Shown here: positions 1 through 8,512 of the stretch, one piece after another
How the letters are laid out: every line of letters begins with the position of its first letter
Position numbering within the stretch: the first letter of the stretch is position 1
DNA from: an uncultured Cellvibrio sp.
GTDB taxonomy: Bacteria > Pseudomonadota > Gammaproteobacteria > Pseudomonadales > Cellvibrionaceae
Assembly (NCBI GenBank): GCA_937958105.1
Contig: CALFXJ010000006.1
Location: 62,001 to 126,000 of the forward strand
Direction: 5' to 3'
DNA length: 64,000 nt
Notes under the pieces: model-generated
Databases searched by the model: none
What the model was told of the DNA's origin: nothing
What the model saw: only the letters and a program-made list of their open reading frames with translations
Translations under genes and position numbers: made by a program

Positions 1-112
1 AAAAATAATTGGCGCTTATCTCTTTAGTATTTCATCGAGACCTTTTTTAAAGCCGGTTTACTGTGCTGGATTATCCAGTAATTGAAATTATCGATGTTTC
101 AAAGGAGGTGTG

Positions 113-907
113 ATGAATCAGCTGACCTATTCCAGAGTGATGGATCAGGTATCCAACCTGCCCGGACACAGCCTGCGGGATCTAAAAAAAGCACAATTGA
201 TGAATCGGATAGATACCAAATTCATTATGCCGGCATCATTATTGCCCAACGTCTTTGAGGCGATGGACGATCAATACAGTGTATTGGAAATCAATGGGAC
301 CCGGTGCTTCCACTACGAAACTACCTACTTCGATACTGATGATCATCGCTTCTATCATATGCATCGCACTGGGCGCTTGAACCGTTTCAAGGTGCGTGTG
401 CGTCGCTATGTGGATTCGGACGTGCAATTTCTTGAGGTCAAACTGAAGAACAATAAAAAACGGACGATCAAAGAACGAGTTCCTCTTCCTGATCACAACG
501 TGAAGGCTTTGTCTGACAATATTGATTTTTTACAGAGTGTGAAAGTGCCGGCGGCGGAGCAGCTCAGACCCTGTCTGCATAACAGCTACCAGCGCATCGC
601 ACTTGCCAGTGAGACACGGGGCGAGCGCCTGACCTTTGATATTAAGCTCGCAAACCGGGTCGCTGATGCAGAGGGTGAAAAGCTGCCGCTCGACAATATT
701 GTCATTGTGGAATTGAAACAGAGCCGTTTGGACCGTTCGTCACCTTTTTTTGCGCTGGCGCGCATTCTGGGAATACGTCCCAGCACCTTCAGTAAATACT
801 GCATGGGGATGACCCTTGCGCTCTGCAATACCCGTGAATGGAAGTACAACCGCTTTAAACCGATATTGCGCCGAATTGCTCACGACCAACAACTCAGGAC
901 AGTGTGA
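113..907 (+). CDS. VTC-domain protein (polyphosphate-polymerase-like)
   Basis: The protein (264 aa) looks like a stand-alone VTC domain, the fold that in yeast Vtc4 makes polyphosphate from ATP inside a basic tunnel. Visible signs are the early RIDTKF motif, the TTYFDTDD strand, the basic strand RFKVRVRRY, then EVKLK followed by a run of lysines, and a late VELKQSR strand. No membrane segment or signal peptide is seen, so it is probably cytoplasmic. GTG at 110 is possible, but the site AAAGGAGGT at 101-109 is better spaced for ATG 113. It starts an apparent operon: the DUF4956 gene follows after 6 bases and a porin after that. VTC and DUF4956 genes are often neighbours of CotH kinases, and one lies opposite here. 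Polymerase activity is inferred; a triphosphate-binding role without polymerisation is also possible. Confidence 0.85.
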   Translation: MNQLTYSRVMDQVSNLPGHSLRDLKKAQLMNRIDTKFIMPASLLPNVFEAMDDQYSVLEINGTRCFHYETTYFDTDDHRFYHMHRTGRLNRFKVRVRRYVDSDVQFLEVKLKNNKKRTIKERVPLPDHNVKALSDNIDFLQSVKVPAAEQLRPCLHNSYQRIALASETRGERLTFDIKLANRVADAEGEKLPLDNIVIVELKQSRLDRSSPFFALARILGIRPSTFSKYCMGMTLALCNTREWKYNRFKPILRRIAHDQQLRTV

Positions 908-913
908 AATATT

Positions 914-1480
914 ATGTTTACCATCGATTTCTTATGCCGTTACGCCATCCTTCTTGTCAGTATCCTGATATTACTCAGGGCTATTTATTTCCGCATTTCA
1001 CCGGACCGTGAATCGGTATTCAGTTTTTTTCTGTTTGCCAATGGCGTCTTTCTCGTAACCTACCTGCTGCATGACATTGAACTGTCCATGGGCTTTGCTT
1101 TTGGCCTGTTTGCCGTGTTTGCCATGCTTCGTTACCGCACTGAGCCAATCAGCATCCGCGACATGACCTATCTGTTTGTCGTTATCGGTATCGCATTGAT
1201 GAGTTCGCTGGCGCCGCTGGATTATCTGGAGCTGGTGACGATCATGGCACTGCTGTGCGCTTTGTCTGCTATCGGTGAAACCCGGTTCCTCGCTCCCCGC
1301 GTTGTGCAGAAGCTCATCGTGTATGACAGCGTGCAAAACATCAAAGAGGAAAATCAGCTGGAATTGATTGCCGACCTCAGGCAGCGGACTGGCCTCGATA
1401 TCGTAAAAGTGGAAGTGGGCCGGATTGATTATCTCTGCGACAGTGCACAGCTGAAGATTTACTGCCGGGAAATCAAATAA
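914..1480 (+). CDS. DUF4956 family membrane protein
   Basis: This 188-residue protein has about four hydrophobic segments in its first 120 residues, then a soluble C-terminal part of about 65 residues with the strand-like stretch LDIVKVEVGRIDYL. The architecture and the VTC gene just upstream (6-base gap) fit the DUF4956 family, whose function is unknown. It probably sits in the inner membrane with the C-terminal domain in the cytoplasm, where it could meet the VTC protein. The porin gene starts 31 bases later on the same strand, so all three are likely co-transcribed. The family call is good; any role in polyphosphate or phosphate handling is inference from context. Confidence 0.8.
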   Translation: MFTIDFLCRYAILLVSILILLRAIYFRISPDRESVFSFFLFANGVFLVTYLLHDIELSMGFAFGLFAVFAMLRYRTEPISIRDMTYLFVVIGIALMSSLAPLDYLELVTIMALLCALSAIGETRFLAPRVVQKLIVYDSVQNIKEENQLELIADLRQRTGLDIVKVEVGRIDYLCDSAQLKIYCREIK

Positions 1481-1511
1481 AAAACTCACACTAACAAATC
1501 AGGGGAAAACC

Positions 1512-2615
1512 ATGCGTGACAAACTCCTGTGGTTAGGTGCCGGTGCCATCGCCAGCACCTGCCACTCTGCCGCCGCTATTGAAATGCCTCGTTTCGGTGC
1601 CGACTTTATCTATCACTCCAATACTTATTCAGGATCGCTCTTTGACTATGAGGATGACAGCACGGGTTACTGGCGTCGTCTGCGCGCGAGCGTGAAACAG
1701 GATTTTACTTCCTGGCTTTCTGCCAAGGCTTCAACGGATTACGAATATGATGATCGCAAATTTGAACTGGTTGACCTCTACCTGGAATGGTCGATCAATG
1801 CTGACTGGAGCATGCTGGTAGGCCGTTTTAAAGAGCCCTTCAGCATGGAGAATGTTCAATCGCTTAAAACGCAGTATATGACGGAGCGCTCAGCGCCTGG
1901 CAACGCACTGACCTACGGGAGAAATTACGGCATTGGGCTTTTTTACGAAGGTAAACGCTGGACCTGGGCGGGTGCCGTGACCGAAGAGGATGCTGAGGAT
2001 GAGGGTTTTGATGATGCCTATGCTGCAACCAGCCGCATTACCTATGCTCCCGTGCTGGAAGATGAATATTTTGTGCACCTGGGTGCGGGTTATTCTCAAC
2101 GGGACGCCACCGAAAGAAACTATCGTCCCGATGCGAACCTGATTGCCAAAGGAGCGGATGCGGAAGTCAGGAGTCCGCGTCTCAGAGGTGTTGATGAGAT
2201 GCAAGCCTACAACCTGGAGCTGGCCGGGCAGTGGCGAAATTTTCTGGTTCAGGCCGAAGCATTCAAACAACAGGTTGATATGCTTAACGGTGAGAAACAC
2301 CATCTGGACGGCCACTATGCGGTTGTCCTCTGGACAATCACGGGCAACCCGCGTCGCTACCGTGATGGCGAAATCAGCCTGGGCAAGGGCGACCATATCA
2401 CTGAGCTGGCAATACGCTACAGTCACTCGGATTTTGTCGTGGAGGGCGATGGAGATCGTGGAGACACCCGCGCCATTGCAATCAACTATTATCCCCGGTC
2501 GAATATCCGTTTATCACTCGAGTATGAATACGGAACGCTGTACGACTATGACGAATACTCGCGGGATATGGAAAGGGGAGAATCTTTTAACGGACGCCTC
2601 CAGTATTTGTTTTGA
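1512..2615 (+). CDS. OprO/OprP-like outer-membrane porin
   Basis: A predicted outer-membrane beta-barrel of 367 aa. It has a short signal peptide (cleavage probably near residue 22, after SAAA), alternating-residue strands throughout and a C-terminal phenylalanine (LQYLF), the usual barrel-assembly signal. The segment GRFKEPFSMEN followed by MTERS and a GRNYGIG strand is the hallmark of the phosphate-selective porin O/P family; OprP and OprO of Pseudomonas take up phosphate and pyrophosphate or polyphosphate. A site AGGGG lies 6 bases before ATG 1512. It is the third gene of the VTC-DUF4956 operon and ends just before a strong terminator. Family members also include porins of other specificity, so phosphate or polyphosphate as substrate is a context-based guess. 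Confidence 0.8.
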   Translation: MRDKLLWLGAGAIASTCHSAAAIEMPRFGADFIYHSNTYSGSLFDYEDDSTGYWRRLRASVKQDFTSWLSAKASTDYEYDDRKFELVDLYLEWSINADWSMLVGRFKEPFSMENVQSLKTQYMTERSAPGNALTYGRNYGIGLFYEGKRWTWAGAVTEEDAEDEGFDDAYAATSRITYAPVLEDEYFVHLGAGYSQRDATERNYRPDANLIAKGADAEVRSPRLRGVDEMQAYNLELAGQWRNFLVQAEAFKQQVDMLNGEKHHLDGHYAVVLWTITGNPRRYRDGEISLGKGDHITELAIRYSHSDFVVEGDGDRGDTRAIAINYYPRSNIRLSLEYEYGTLYDYDEYSRDMERGESFNGRLQYLF

Positions 2616-2640
2616 TAAATCTTTTATATTTCACGTTATA

Positions 2641-2669
2641 AAAAGCCCCGGCATACGCCGGGGCTTTTT
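2641..2669. terminator. Bidirectional intrinsic terminator between porin and CotH genes
   Basis: The arms GCCCCGGC (2645-2652) and GCCGGGGC (2657-2664) pair perfectly around ATAC. An A-run lies on one side and a T-run on the other. It lies between two convergent genes and can serve both. Confidence 0.9.
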
Positions 2670-2686
2670 CGTCTGCGGCAGCGTCA

Positions 2687-4966
2687 TCAAGGACAGGCGC
2701 CGCCGCCATTGTTGCTGGAGGGAATTTCGCCATTCAGCTGACGCTGAACATTGTCAGCCCTCTCCCGGATATGCTTGAGCAGACCCGGCGCCGGTCCGTA
2801 GACATTAGCTCCGCGACCGCCAGCGTTATTGCTGTTAGCTGGCATATCCTGCGTGAGTGAGTTGCGCCATTCTTCATACGTAAAGAATTTTGTGGGGTCA
2901 TTCTGTACGTAATAGTCAATCAGTTCTGCCATACGCATAATCTCGGTTTCGAGATAGGTAGGATTGAACGGGCCATTCAGCAGTCGCTGTAGTTCCGCAT
3001 GATATTGTTGCTTCAGCTGAGGGGCCGCCAGGATGGCATCGAACAGTGGTCGAGGTGTTGTGTCGTGCACCGGATTGTCGATCACGTGATCCACTACGCG
3101 ACAGCTTTTGCCACCGAATCCGCCCAGGCCGGCAGGACCATTACCCCAGAGTCCGAAGGCGAGGTTGTAATCCCATGGCAGGATCGTAAATTGATTTCTT
3201 GAACGCTCTTCATAGAGATAGAAGTTATTGGCGGTGCCGCCGATGGGACTGTCCATGTTGCCGATGAGGACGCTGGCCGCCAGATATTTCACCATAAGGT
3301 CCGTGTCCACATGAGCAAGTCGATCCGGTCCGTTATTGATGCTGTTCAGGAAGGTCAGCAGCGCCTTACCTTCATCCGGCGTGCCGATCGTTTCCTCATT
3401 AAGCTTCAGCACCAGACCATTGCGATAGCTGGCGATATTGTTGCCCATCCATTGCAGAGTCTGGAACAGCTCGCCCTTGTACAAATCGCCCTTGTCATCT
3501 TCATCCTCGGGGAAATGCCTTTCAACAAACTCACTGTCGATCATCTCCACCAGCTGATAAAGCCCCAGATGCTCACCGGCAACCCAGAGATCGACAAAAG
3601 ACGTTTCCGGAGCGGGAACGCCAGCTTCGCGCATGATCTTGTACGAGATCACATCACGCATGAAAGAAGGGTCAGCAAAGCTCTGATTCAACACCAGCTT
3701 CTTCATGCCCATGAATTTCTGATCCTGATAGCGATTCATGTCGACTTTAAAGCCGTAGCGTTTGGAGTTGGTGACAAACATCAAAGATCCTTGTCCTTTT
3801 ACGCGGAAGCCCACATTGTTGATCACGCCACCGTTGAGTTCAAAATTGGCCGGGTAATATTCTTCTGCAGCAGGGTTTGCCAGCATGGCCTGCCAGCTCG
3901 ACTGTGGTATATCTACACGCACGGTAAACACTTCATTCTGCTCAAATAAAACGTAGGGCACGTTATCGTAGCCAGGAGTGGGATACAGCACCTCCAGACG
4001 ATTATTCAAACGTCCATAACTGCGGCCTCGCTTGCTTTCCTCTCCATCATTCCAGGAAATAAAATCCACCTCTTCGTCACCGCGGAACAGCGACAGGGAA
4101 TCTTCCCGGCCCAACTTGAAAGGAACAGAGGGGGAGGGTGGGTTGACAGTTTCGGAGTCAACCGCGGCGACAACAATATACTCACCCGCACCGATCGATA
4201 TGTGCGGCAGAGCAATCCGTTCACTGTTGTTGTCCGCCAGTAAATATTCACCCAGGTTTACGGGCTGTGAGCTGGGGTTATAAAGCTCAATCCAGTCGTA
4301 ACCATTCAGGAAAACTTCGTTTTCAGGTGTGGCGGTGACTTCACTGATAACCAGATTGCCGTCACCGGAAGCGGGAGAAGAGCTGCTGGTTGATATAACC
4401 GAACTGATGCTGCTTGAGCTAAAGGCGCTTGATGGAGGCATCGAACTTGCAACGCTGCTGCTTGCTGCCGAGCTGGTTACACCAGAGCAGACAGATCCGG
4501 TCACAACGGGGGTTTCAACACTGCCATTATTGGTATTGACCTGTAAGCCAAACTCGACAGTCTGGCCTGGCTGGATGGTGCTGTTCCAGCTCAGATTGCT
4601 GGCGGAATAGGGATTGCTGCCGCTCAGGTTGGCATTCCAGCTGCTGCTGATCCGATTAGTGTTATAGGACCAGCTCAGGTTCCATCCGCTGATGGGAGCA
4701 GCCCCATTGTTGGTGATTCGTATGGCAGCTGTAGCGCCGCTGCCCCACTGATTGGTGATCACATACTGGCAACTTGCCTGCGCGTTGACCTGCTGGGCCA
4801 GAATCAGACTCAGCAAGGCGGCAAGACATCCTGATAATGTTGTTATCGTGGAGGTTTTTCTCCGTGCTGTTAGAAAATTCTGCCGATCAGCTGACTGATG
4901 CCACCGTCCCGCTGATTGATACGGTGATTGATACGCTGAAGGATAAAAGGTGCTTGGTTTCTTCAT
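2687..4966 (-). CDS. Secreted CBM2 / lamin-tail / CotH-kinase protein
   Basis: A modular exported protein (759 aa). An N-terminal extension of about 40 residues leads into a hydrophobic signal core, with cleavage likely near residue 63 (VNAQA). Next comes a family 2 carbohydrate-binding module (about 65-165) with two bracketing cysteines and the exposed-Trp strands GWNLSW and NLSWNST. A serine-rich linker (about 168-205) follows, then a lamin-tail domain (about 205-325, with YDWIELYNPS) and a CotH domain (about 345-700, with GFRVKGQGS, KKLVLNQ and ILPWDYNLAFG). CotH proteins of spores and secreted effectors are atypical protein kinases. CBM2 usually binds cellulose or chitin, so this would be a kinase or structural protein held on polysaccharide outside the cell. 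The site AGGAG lies 7 bases before ATG. It is convergent with the VTC/DUF4956/porin operon. Domain calls are strong; kinase activity is inferred. Confidence 0.88.
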   Translation of the reverse strand: MKKPSTFYPSAYQSPYQSAGRWHQSADRQNFLTARRKTSTITTLSGCLAALLSLILAQQVNAQASCQYVITNQWGSGATAAIRITNNGAAPISGWNLSWSYNTNRISSSWNANLSGSNPYSASNLSWNSTIQPGQTVEFGLQVNTNNGSVETPVVTGSVCSGVTSSAASSSVASSMPPSSAFSSSSISSVISTSSSSPASGDGNLVISEVTATPENEVFLNGYDWIELYNPSSQPVNLGEYLLADNNSERIALPHISIGAGEYIVVAAVDSETVNPPSPSVPFKLGREDSLSLFRGDEEVDFISWNDGEESKRGRSYGRLNNRLEVLYPTPGYDNVPYVLFEQNEVFTVRVDIPQSSWQAMLANPAAEEYYPANFELNGGVINNVGFRVKGQGSLMFVTNSKRYGFKVDMNRYQDQKFMGMKKLVLNQSFADPSFMRDVISYKIMREAGVPAPETSFVDLWVAGEHLGLYQLVEMIDSEFVERHFPEDEDDKGDLYKGELFQTLQWMGNNIASYRNGLVLKLNEETIGTPDEGKALLTFLNSINNGPDRLAHVDTDLMVKYLAASVLIGNMDSPIGGTANNFYLYEERSRNQFTILPWDYNLAFGLWGNGPAGLGGFGGKSCRVVDHVIDNPVHDTTPRPLFDAILAAPQLKQQYHAELQRLLNGPFNPTYLETEIMRMAELIDYYVQNDPTKFFTYEEWRNSLTQDMPANSNNAGGRGANVYGPAPGLLKHIRERADNVQRQLNGEIPSSNNGGGACP

Positions 4967-5361
4967 TGTGGCTCTCCTGATAGTAATAATACTGGCTGGC
5001 GTTCTGCACCCGTGTGCTTTCCTGTGCCGATATTCAGGTGCATCTATCTATCCCTGACATACATAGAATGAAAGAAAGTAAGCACTGCGTGATGAGCAAT
5101 GTGCGAATGGTTTATGGTCCTCATTCCGCAGCAATGGAATTCTGAAATTATTCTTATTCTGAAAATGAATTTTTTTGATAGAGGTAGAATTCGGTGCTAT
5201 AGCGTAAATCGGAAAGATTTTGAGTCCTTATAATTAATCTTTGGAACAGATTTCTCTCCGGCTAATGCGGATATTTCTCTTCCGACAGTTAATTTTTTAC
5301 TCCCGAATTTTTTACTATCAGTGAGTTTTTCTACAAAAAAATGTCATCAAAAATTTCGTTT

Positions 5362-5375
5362 GTATACAAGTATAC
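5362..5375. promoter_or_regulatory. Operator-like repeat GTATACaaGTATAC
   Basis: Two copies of the self-complementary hexamer GTATAC are spaced by AA, within a TTTGTATACAAG context. The TTGTATACAA core resembles operators of GntR/FadR-type regulators. It lies about 100 bases upstream of the LacI-like stub and about 390 bases upstream of the CotH gene. The regulator is unknown. Confidence 0.4.
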
Positions 5376-5478
5376 TGATTGTCGAATCTTTGCAGACTAA
5401 TGGGTTTACATCAAGCGTGCAGTGACAAATTGCACAACTGATAGTAGTTGCAGAGGTTAAAGGGAAGGAGATGGGAAA

Positions 5479-5526
5479 ATGACTGCTAAAGGAGGGGATA
5501 AAAAAATACAAGATGTTGCTCGTTAG
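5479..5526 (+). pseudogene. Stub of a LacI-family regulator (first 15 codons, then stop)
   Basis: A strong ribosome-binding site (GGAAGGAG) lies 8 bases before an ATG that opens MTAKGGDKKIQDVAR and then TAG. The end KKIQDVAR is exactly how LacI-family helix-turn-helix domains begin, normally followed by an AGVS-type turn. No frame downstream continues the domain, so this looks like the 5' remnant left by a deletion. A short leader peptide that resembles LacI by chance is the alternative. Confidence 0.4.
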
Positions 5527-5626
5527 ATGCTGTAGGAATAATCAGATATTAATACAGAAGCGGAAGGCGACACACATGAGTAGAAAATCGAGGCATTCCT
5601 TTGCGCTCTGGGGGAATCCTTTACGA

Positions 5627-5809
5627 TCAGTGTTTGGTAGCTCTTTTGATGTCTTCTTTCACATCGCCATAAGCTTTTTGGGTCTTACCCTCTGCTTGTT
5701 TGGCGGCGCCTTTCAACTCATGTTTATCGCTGCCGGTGAATTCGCCAGCTTTACGTTGAACTTTACCGGCTGCGTCTTTAGCTGTACCTTTTACTTGATC
5801 TTTGTTCAT
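5627..5809 (-). CDS. CsbD family stress protein
   Basis: This short hydrophilic protein (60 aa) opens MNKDQVKGTAKDAAGKVQ. It has the repeated KG.A....GK pattern and lysine/alanine richness of the CsbD (YjbJ) family, abundant small stress-response proteins of unknown mechanism. The site AAGGA about 7 bases before ATG 5809 fixes the start; the frame stays open further upstream, but that part does not look like the family. It appears to be a single-gene unit with no obvious terminator. Expression under general or envelope stress is expected from the family, not shown by the sequence. Confidence 0.9.
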   Translation of the reverse strand: MNKDQVKGTAKDAAGKVQRKAGEFTGSDKHELKGAAKQAEGKTQKAYGDVKEDIKRATKH

Positions 5810-5982
5810 GATAATTTCCTTCTTCAAGTTAACGGGACTTGCATAACTTCGACTGGCAACATTGAATGAAATTTCGGAAAAGTAAGTGCAAAAGAGGAAT
5901 TGGGTGCGAAGGCTAACATAGGCGCCGCAGGCAATAGGATACGGCAAGGGCGAGCTGGTGAATCTCTATGGATTGAAGCGAC

Positions 5983-6708
5983 TCAGCGTGTCAATTCGTA
6001 GACGCAGAGATTAACGGCAGTGGCGAGATTCAGCGACTCAATGGTGCCTGTACCTGGGATGGTGAAGGCGCTGACGTCAAGTGCAGCCAGCTTGTCGCGA
6101 GGCACGCCGCGCGCTTCGTTACCGAACACATAGCACTTGAATTGATGGAATTCCTTGTTGCTGATGGGTTTGCCCTGCATATCGAGACAGGCTATTTCAC
6201 CAAACCTCTCATTTAACGAATCCAGCTCTGCATTCAATTCCAGCGGCACATGAAAGATGGCTCCCATGCTGGAGCGCACCACTTTCGGATTGTAGGGATC
6301 AACGGAGCCACTACTCAGCAGGCAGCGAAAATTGCCGAACCAAGCCAGGCTGCGCAAGATGGTTCCCAGGTTGCCCGGGTCCTGGATTTCGTGAAGATAA
6401 ACAACTCGCTCATCGGCAGCGGCAGGTGTTGCGGGTGTGGAAAAGAAGGGAGTAACGGCCACAATACCCTGAGGCGTTTTGGTGTCCGAGATCTGCGCCA
6501 TCTGTTTGCTGCTGATCAGTGTTGTTTTGAATGGACCGGACCAGTCTTTGTAAGCTTCTGTTACCAGCAGTTCAGACTGGCGCAACGCAGCATGCTGCTG
6601 CGCTGCCTTCTGCAATTCCAGCACCAGATGCTCTCCCTCCACCAGAAAGTGCTGGAATTCGTTACGGTATTTTTTCTGCTGCAGTTTTTTAATGTCATCC
6701 AGTTTCAT
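5983..6708 (-). CDS. TrmH/SpoU-family RNA 2'-O-methyltransferase
   Basis: The start MKLDDIKKLQQKKYR and the following QHFLVEGEHLVLEL match the N-terminal substrate-binding domain of the SpoU/TrmH class. The C-terminal knotted SPOUT domain shows all three usual motifs: QDPGNLGTILRS, FGNEARGVP and IPGTGTIESLNLATA. It should transfer methyl from S-adenosylmethionine to a ribose in tRNA or rRNA; which nucleotide cannot be told. The protein has 241 residues, usual for the family. ATG 6708 follows GAGGGA and lies 4 bases after the stop of the upstream oxidoreductase gene, so the two are probably translated from one message. Confidence 0.88.
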   Translation of the reverse strand: MKLDDIKKLQQKKYRNEFQHFLVEGEHLVLELQKAAQQHAALRQSELLVTEAYKDWSGPFKTTLISSKQMAQISDTKTPQGIVAVTPFFSTPATPAAADERVVYLHEIQDPGNLGTILRSLAWFGNFRCLLSSGSVDPYNPKVVRSSMGAIFHVPLELNAELDSLNERFGEIACLDMQGKPISNKEFHQFKCYVFGNEARGVPRDKLAALDVSAFTIPGTGTIESLNLATAVNLCVYELTR

Positions 6709-6712
6709 CGCA

Positions 6713-8332
6713 TCAATTCCCTCGGTCTGCCAGCATTTGTCGGGCAAGGGCTTCAGCGACTTTAATGCCGTCGACGCCAGCGGACAAGATGCCGCCGGCG
6801 TAACCGGCACCTTCTCCGGCAGGGTACAAACCGCGCGTATTTAAACTCTGCAACGTATCGTGGTCGCGGGTGATACGAACGGGTGATGAGGTGCGCGTTT
6901 CAATACCGGTGAGCACAGCGTCGTCCCGGTCAAAACCGCGAATCTGTTTACCGAAGGCAGGCAAGGCTTCGCGGATGGCTTCAATGGCATAGTCCGGCAG
7001 GGAAGGGGCCAGATCGCCGAGGCGTACACCGGGTTTGTAAGATGGCTCTACCTCCCCGAGTTTCTGCGAAGGTTTGCCGCGAATGAAGTCGCCCACCAGC
7101 TGGCCCGGCGCGCAATAATCTGCACCGCCCAGCTCAAACGCGCGCGACTCCAGCTGCTCCTGTAATTCAACGCCGGCCAGTGGTCCGCCGGGAAAATCCT
7201 GATCGGGGCTGATGCCCACGACGATGCCGGCATTTGCGTTGCGTTCGTTGCGTGAATACTGACTCATGCCATTAGTTACCACGCGGTTGGGCTCAGAGGT
7301 TGCTGCAACGACGGTACCGCCGGGGCACATGCAGAAGCTGTACACAGCGCGACCGTTCTGCGCGTGATAAACCAGCTTGTAATCCGCAGCTCCCAGTTTC
7401 GGATGGCCGGCGTATTTGCCCAGCCGGGCCTGATCAATCTGCGACTGTGGATGCTCGATCCGAAAACCTATGGCGAACGGTTTGGGTTCGATAAACACGC
7501 CGCGCTGATGCAGCATACGGAAGGTATCGCGGGCACTGTGGCCAAGGGCAAGGATGACGTAGCGGCTGCGCAATATTTCGCCGTCGGCAAGGACCACGCC
7601 AGCCATGCGGCCATCTTCTATCAAGACGTCCGCTACTTTTTTATCAAAGCGCACCTCTCCACCGAGAGCTTTGATTTCTTCCCGCATGGTGGAAACAACG
7701 CCGGTTAAACGGAAGGTGCCGATGTGTGGTTTGCTTACGTAAAGAATTTCCTCCGGCGCACCGGCGCGGACAAATTCATGCATTACCTTACGGCCGTAAA
7801 ACTTCGGGTCCTTGATCTGACTGTAGAGTTTGCCATCGGAAAACAAGCCTGCGCCGCCTTCACCGAACTGTACGTTGGACTCCGGGGTAAGAATTTTTTT
7901 TCGCCACAATGCCCAGGTGTCTTTGGTGCGGGTGCGAACATCTTTACCGCGCTCTAGCACGATGGGCTTGAAGCCCATCTGAGCGAGGGTCAGGGCGGCA
8001 AATAACCCACAGGGTCCGAAACCGATGACCAAGGGCCGCTCGGTAAGATCAGAGGGAGCCTCTGCCACAGGATAATAGCGGGTGTCCGGCGCGGGTTTTA
8101 TATGCGGGTCTTTGGCAAAACGCTGCAGGATGCGCTCTTCATGCTTCGCTTGTATATCGATGATATAGACAAAGGTAATCTCGCTGTTTTTCTTGCGCGC
8201 ATCGTAGCTACGCTTGAATACCGTAAAGTCGATAAGATCAGCATCGTTGATCTTCAGGCGCGCCAGTATGGCCGTGCGCAGCGCGTCAGCAGGATGATCC
8301 AGTGGCAGGGAAAGTTCGGTGATACGAATCAT
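6713..8332 (-). CDS. COG2509-type FAD-dependent oxidoreductase
   Basis: A 539-residue flavoprotein with an N-terminal domain of about 90 residues. The FAD-binding Rossmann motif GFGPCGLFAALTLAQMG follows near residue 105, then the family signature FGEGGAGLFSDGKLYS, and a C-terminal GLYPAGEGAGYAGGI that closes the FAD site. This is the pattern of the uncharacterised FAD-dependent dehydrogenases of COG2509; the substrate is unknown. It lies just upstream of the RNA methyltransferase gene (4-base gap) and is divergent from rlmE. The start at 8332 fits the family N-terminus (MIRITELSLPL). Confidence is high for the family and low for any specific role. Confidence 0.85.
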   Translation of the reverse strand: MIRITELSLPLDHPADALRTAILARLKINDADLIDFTVFKRSYDARKKNSEITFVYIIDIQAKHEERILQRFAKDPHIKPAPDTRYYPVAEAPSDLTERPLVIGFGPCGLFAALTLAQMGFKPIVLERGKDVRTRTKDTWALWRKKILTPESNVQFGEGGAGLFSDGKLYSQIKDPKFYGRKVMHEFVRAGAPEEILYVSKPHIGTFRLTGVVSTMREEIKALGGEVRFDKKVADVLIEDGRMAGVVLADGEILRSRYVILALGHSARDTFRMLHQRGVFIEPKPFAIGFRIEHPQSQIDQARLGKYAGHPKLGAADYKLVYHAQNGRAVYSFCMCPGGTVVAATSEPNRVVTNGMSQYSRNERNANAGIVVGISPDQDFPGGPLAGVELQEQLESRAFELGGADYCAPGQLVGDFIRGKPSQKLGEVEPSYKPGVRLGDLAPSLPDYAIEAIREALPAFGKQIRGFDRDDAVLTGIETRTSSPVRITRDHDTLQSLNTRGLYPAGEGAGYAGGILSAGVDGIKVAEALARQMLADRGN

Positions 8333-8512
8333 AAGTGGTTCCTGGCCGGTGTCTCCGGCAGAGGTTATGCGAAGGCGGTAAAAGGGCGGATTCTACCCGG
8401 CTTGGGCGGCGCTGTCAGTGTCTGTATTCTGTCGCCGGGTTTTTGCGAATCCCCCTCGACCTGTTATGCTTGTTACCCCGTTTAATCCTTGGTTTTACAC
8501 ACTGGTTTTCCC

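Larger units (their letters stand above)
4967..5626. other. AT-rich gap upstream of the CotH gene
   Basis: This stretch has no intact gene. The part nearest 4966 should hold the CotH-gene promoter, but no strong boxes stand out. The middle is AT-rich with many T-runs. It holds an operator-like double GTATAC and, after a good ribosome-binding site, a 15-codon start of a LacI-type regulator; both are listed separately. From 5527 to 5626 I see nothing. Confidence 0.5.

Noticed and set aside
5513..5869. A 118-codon + strand frame over the CsbD gene
   Set aside because: CsbD on the other strand is a full match with a ribosome-binding site; this frame covers it and has no family likeness.
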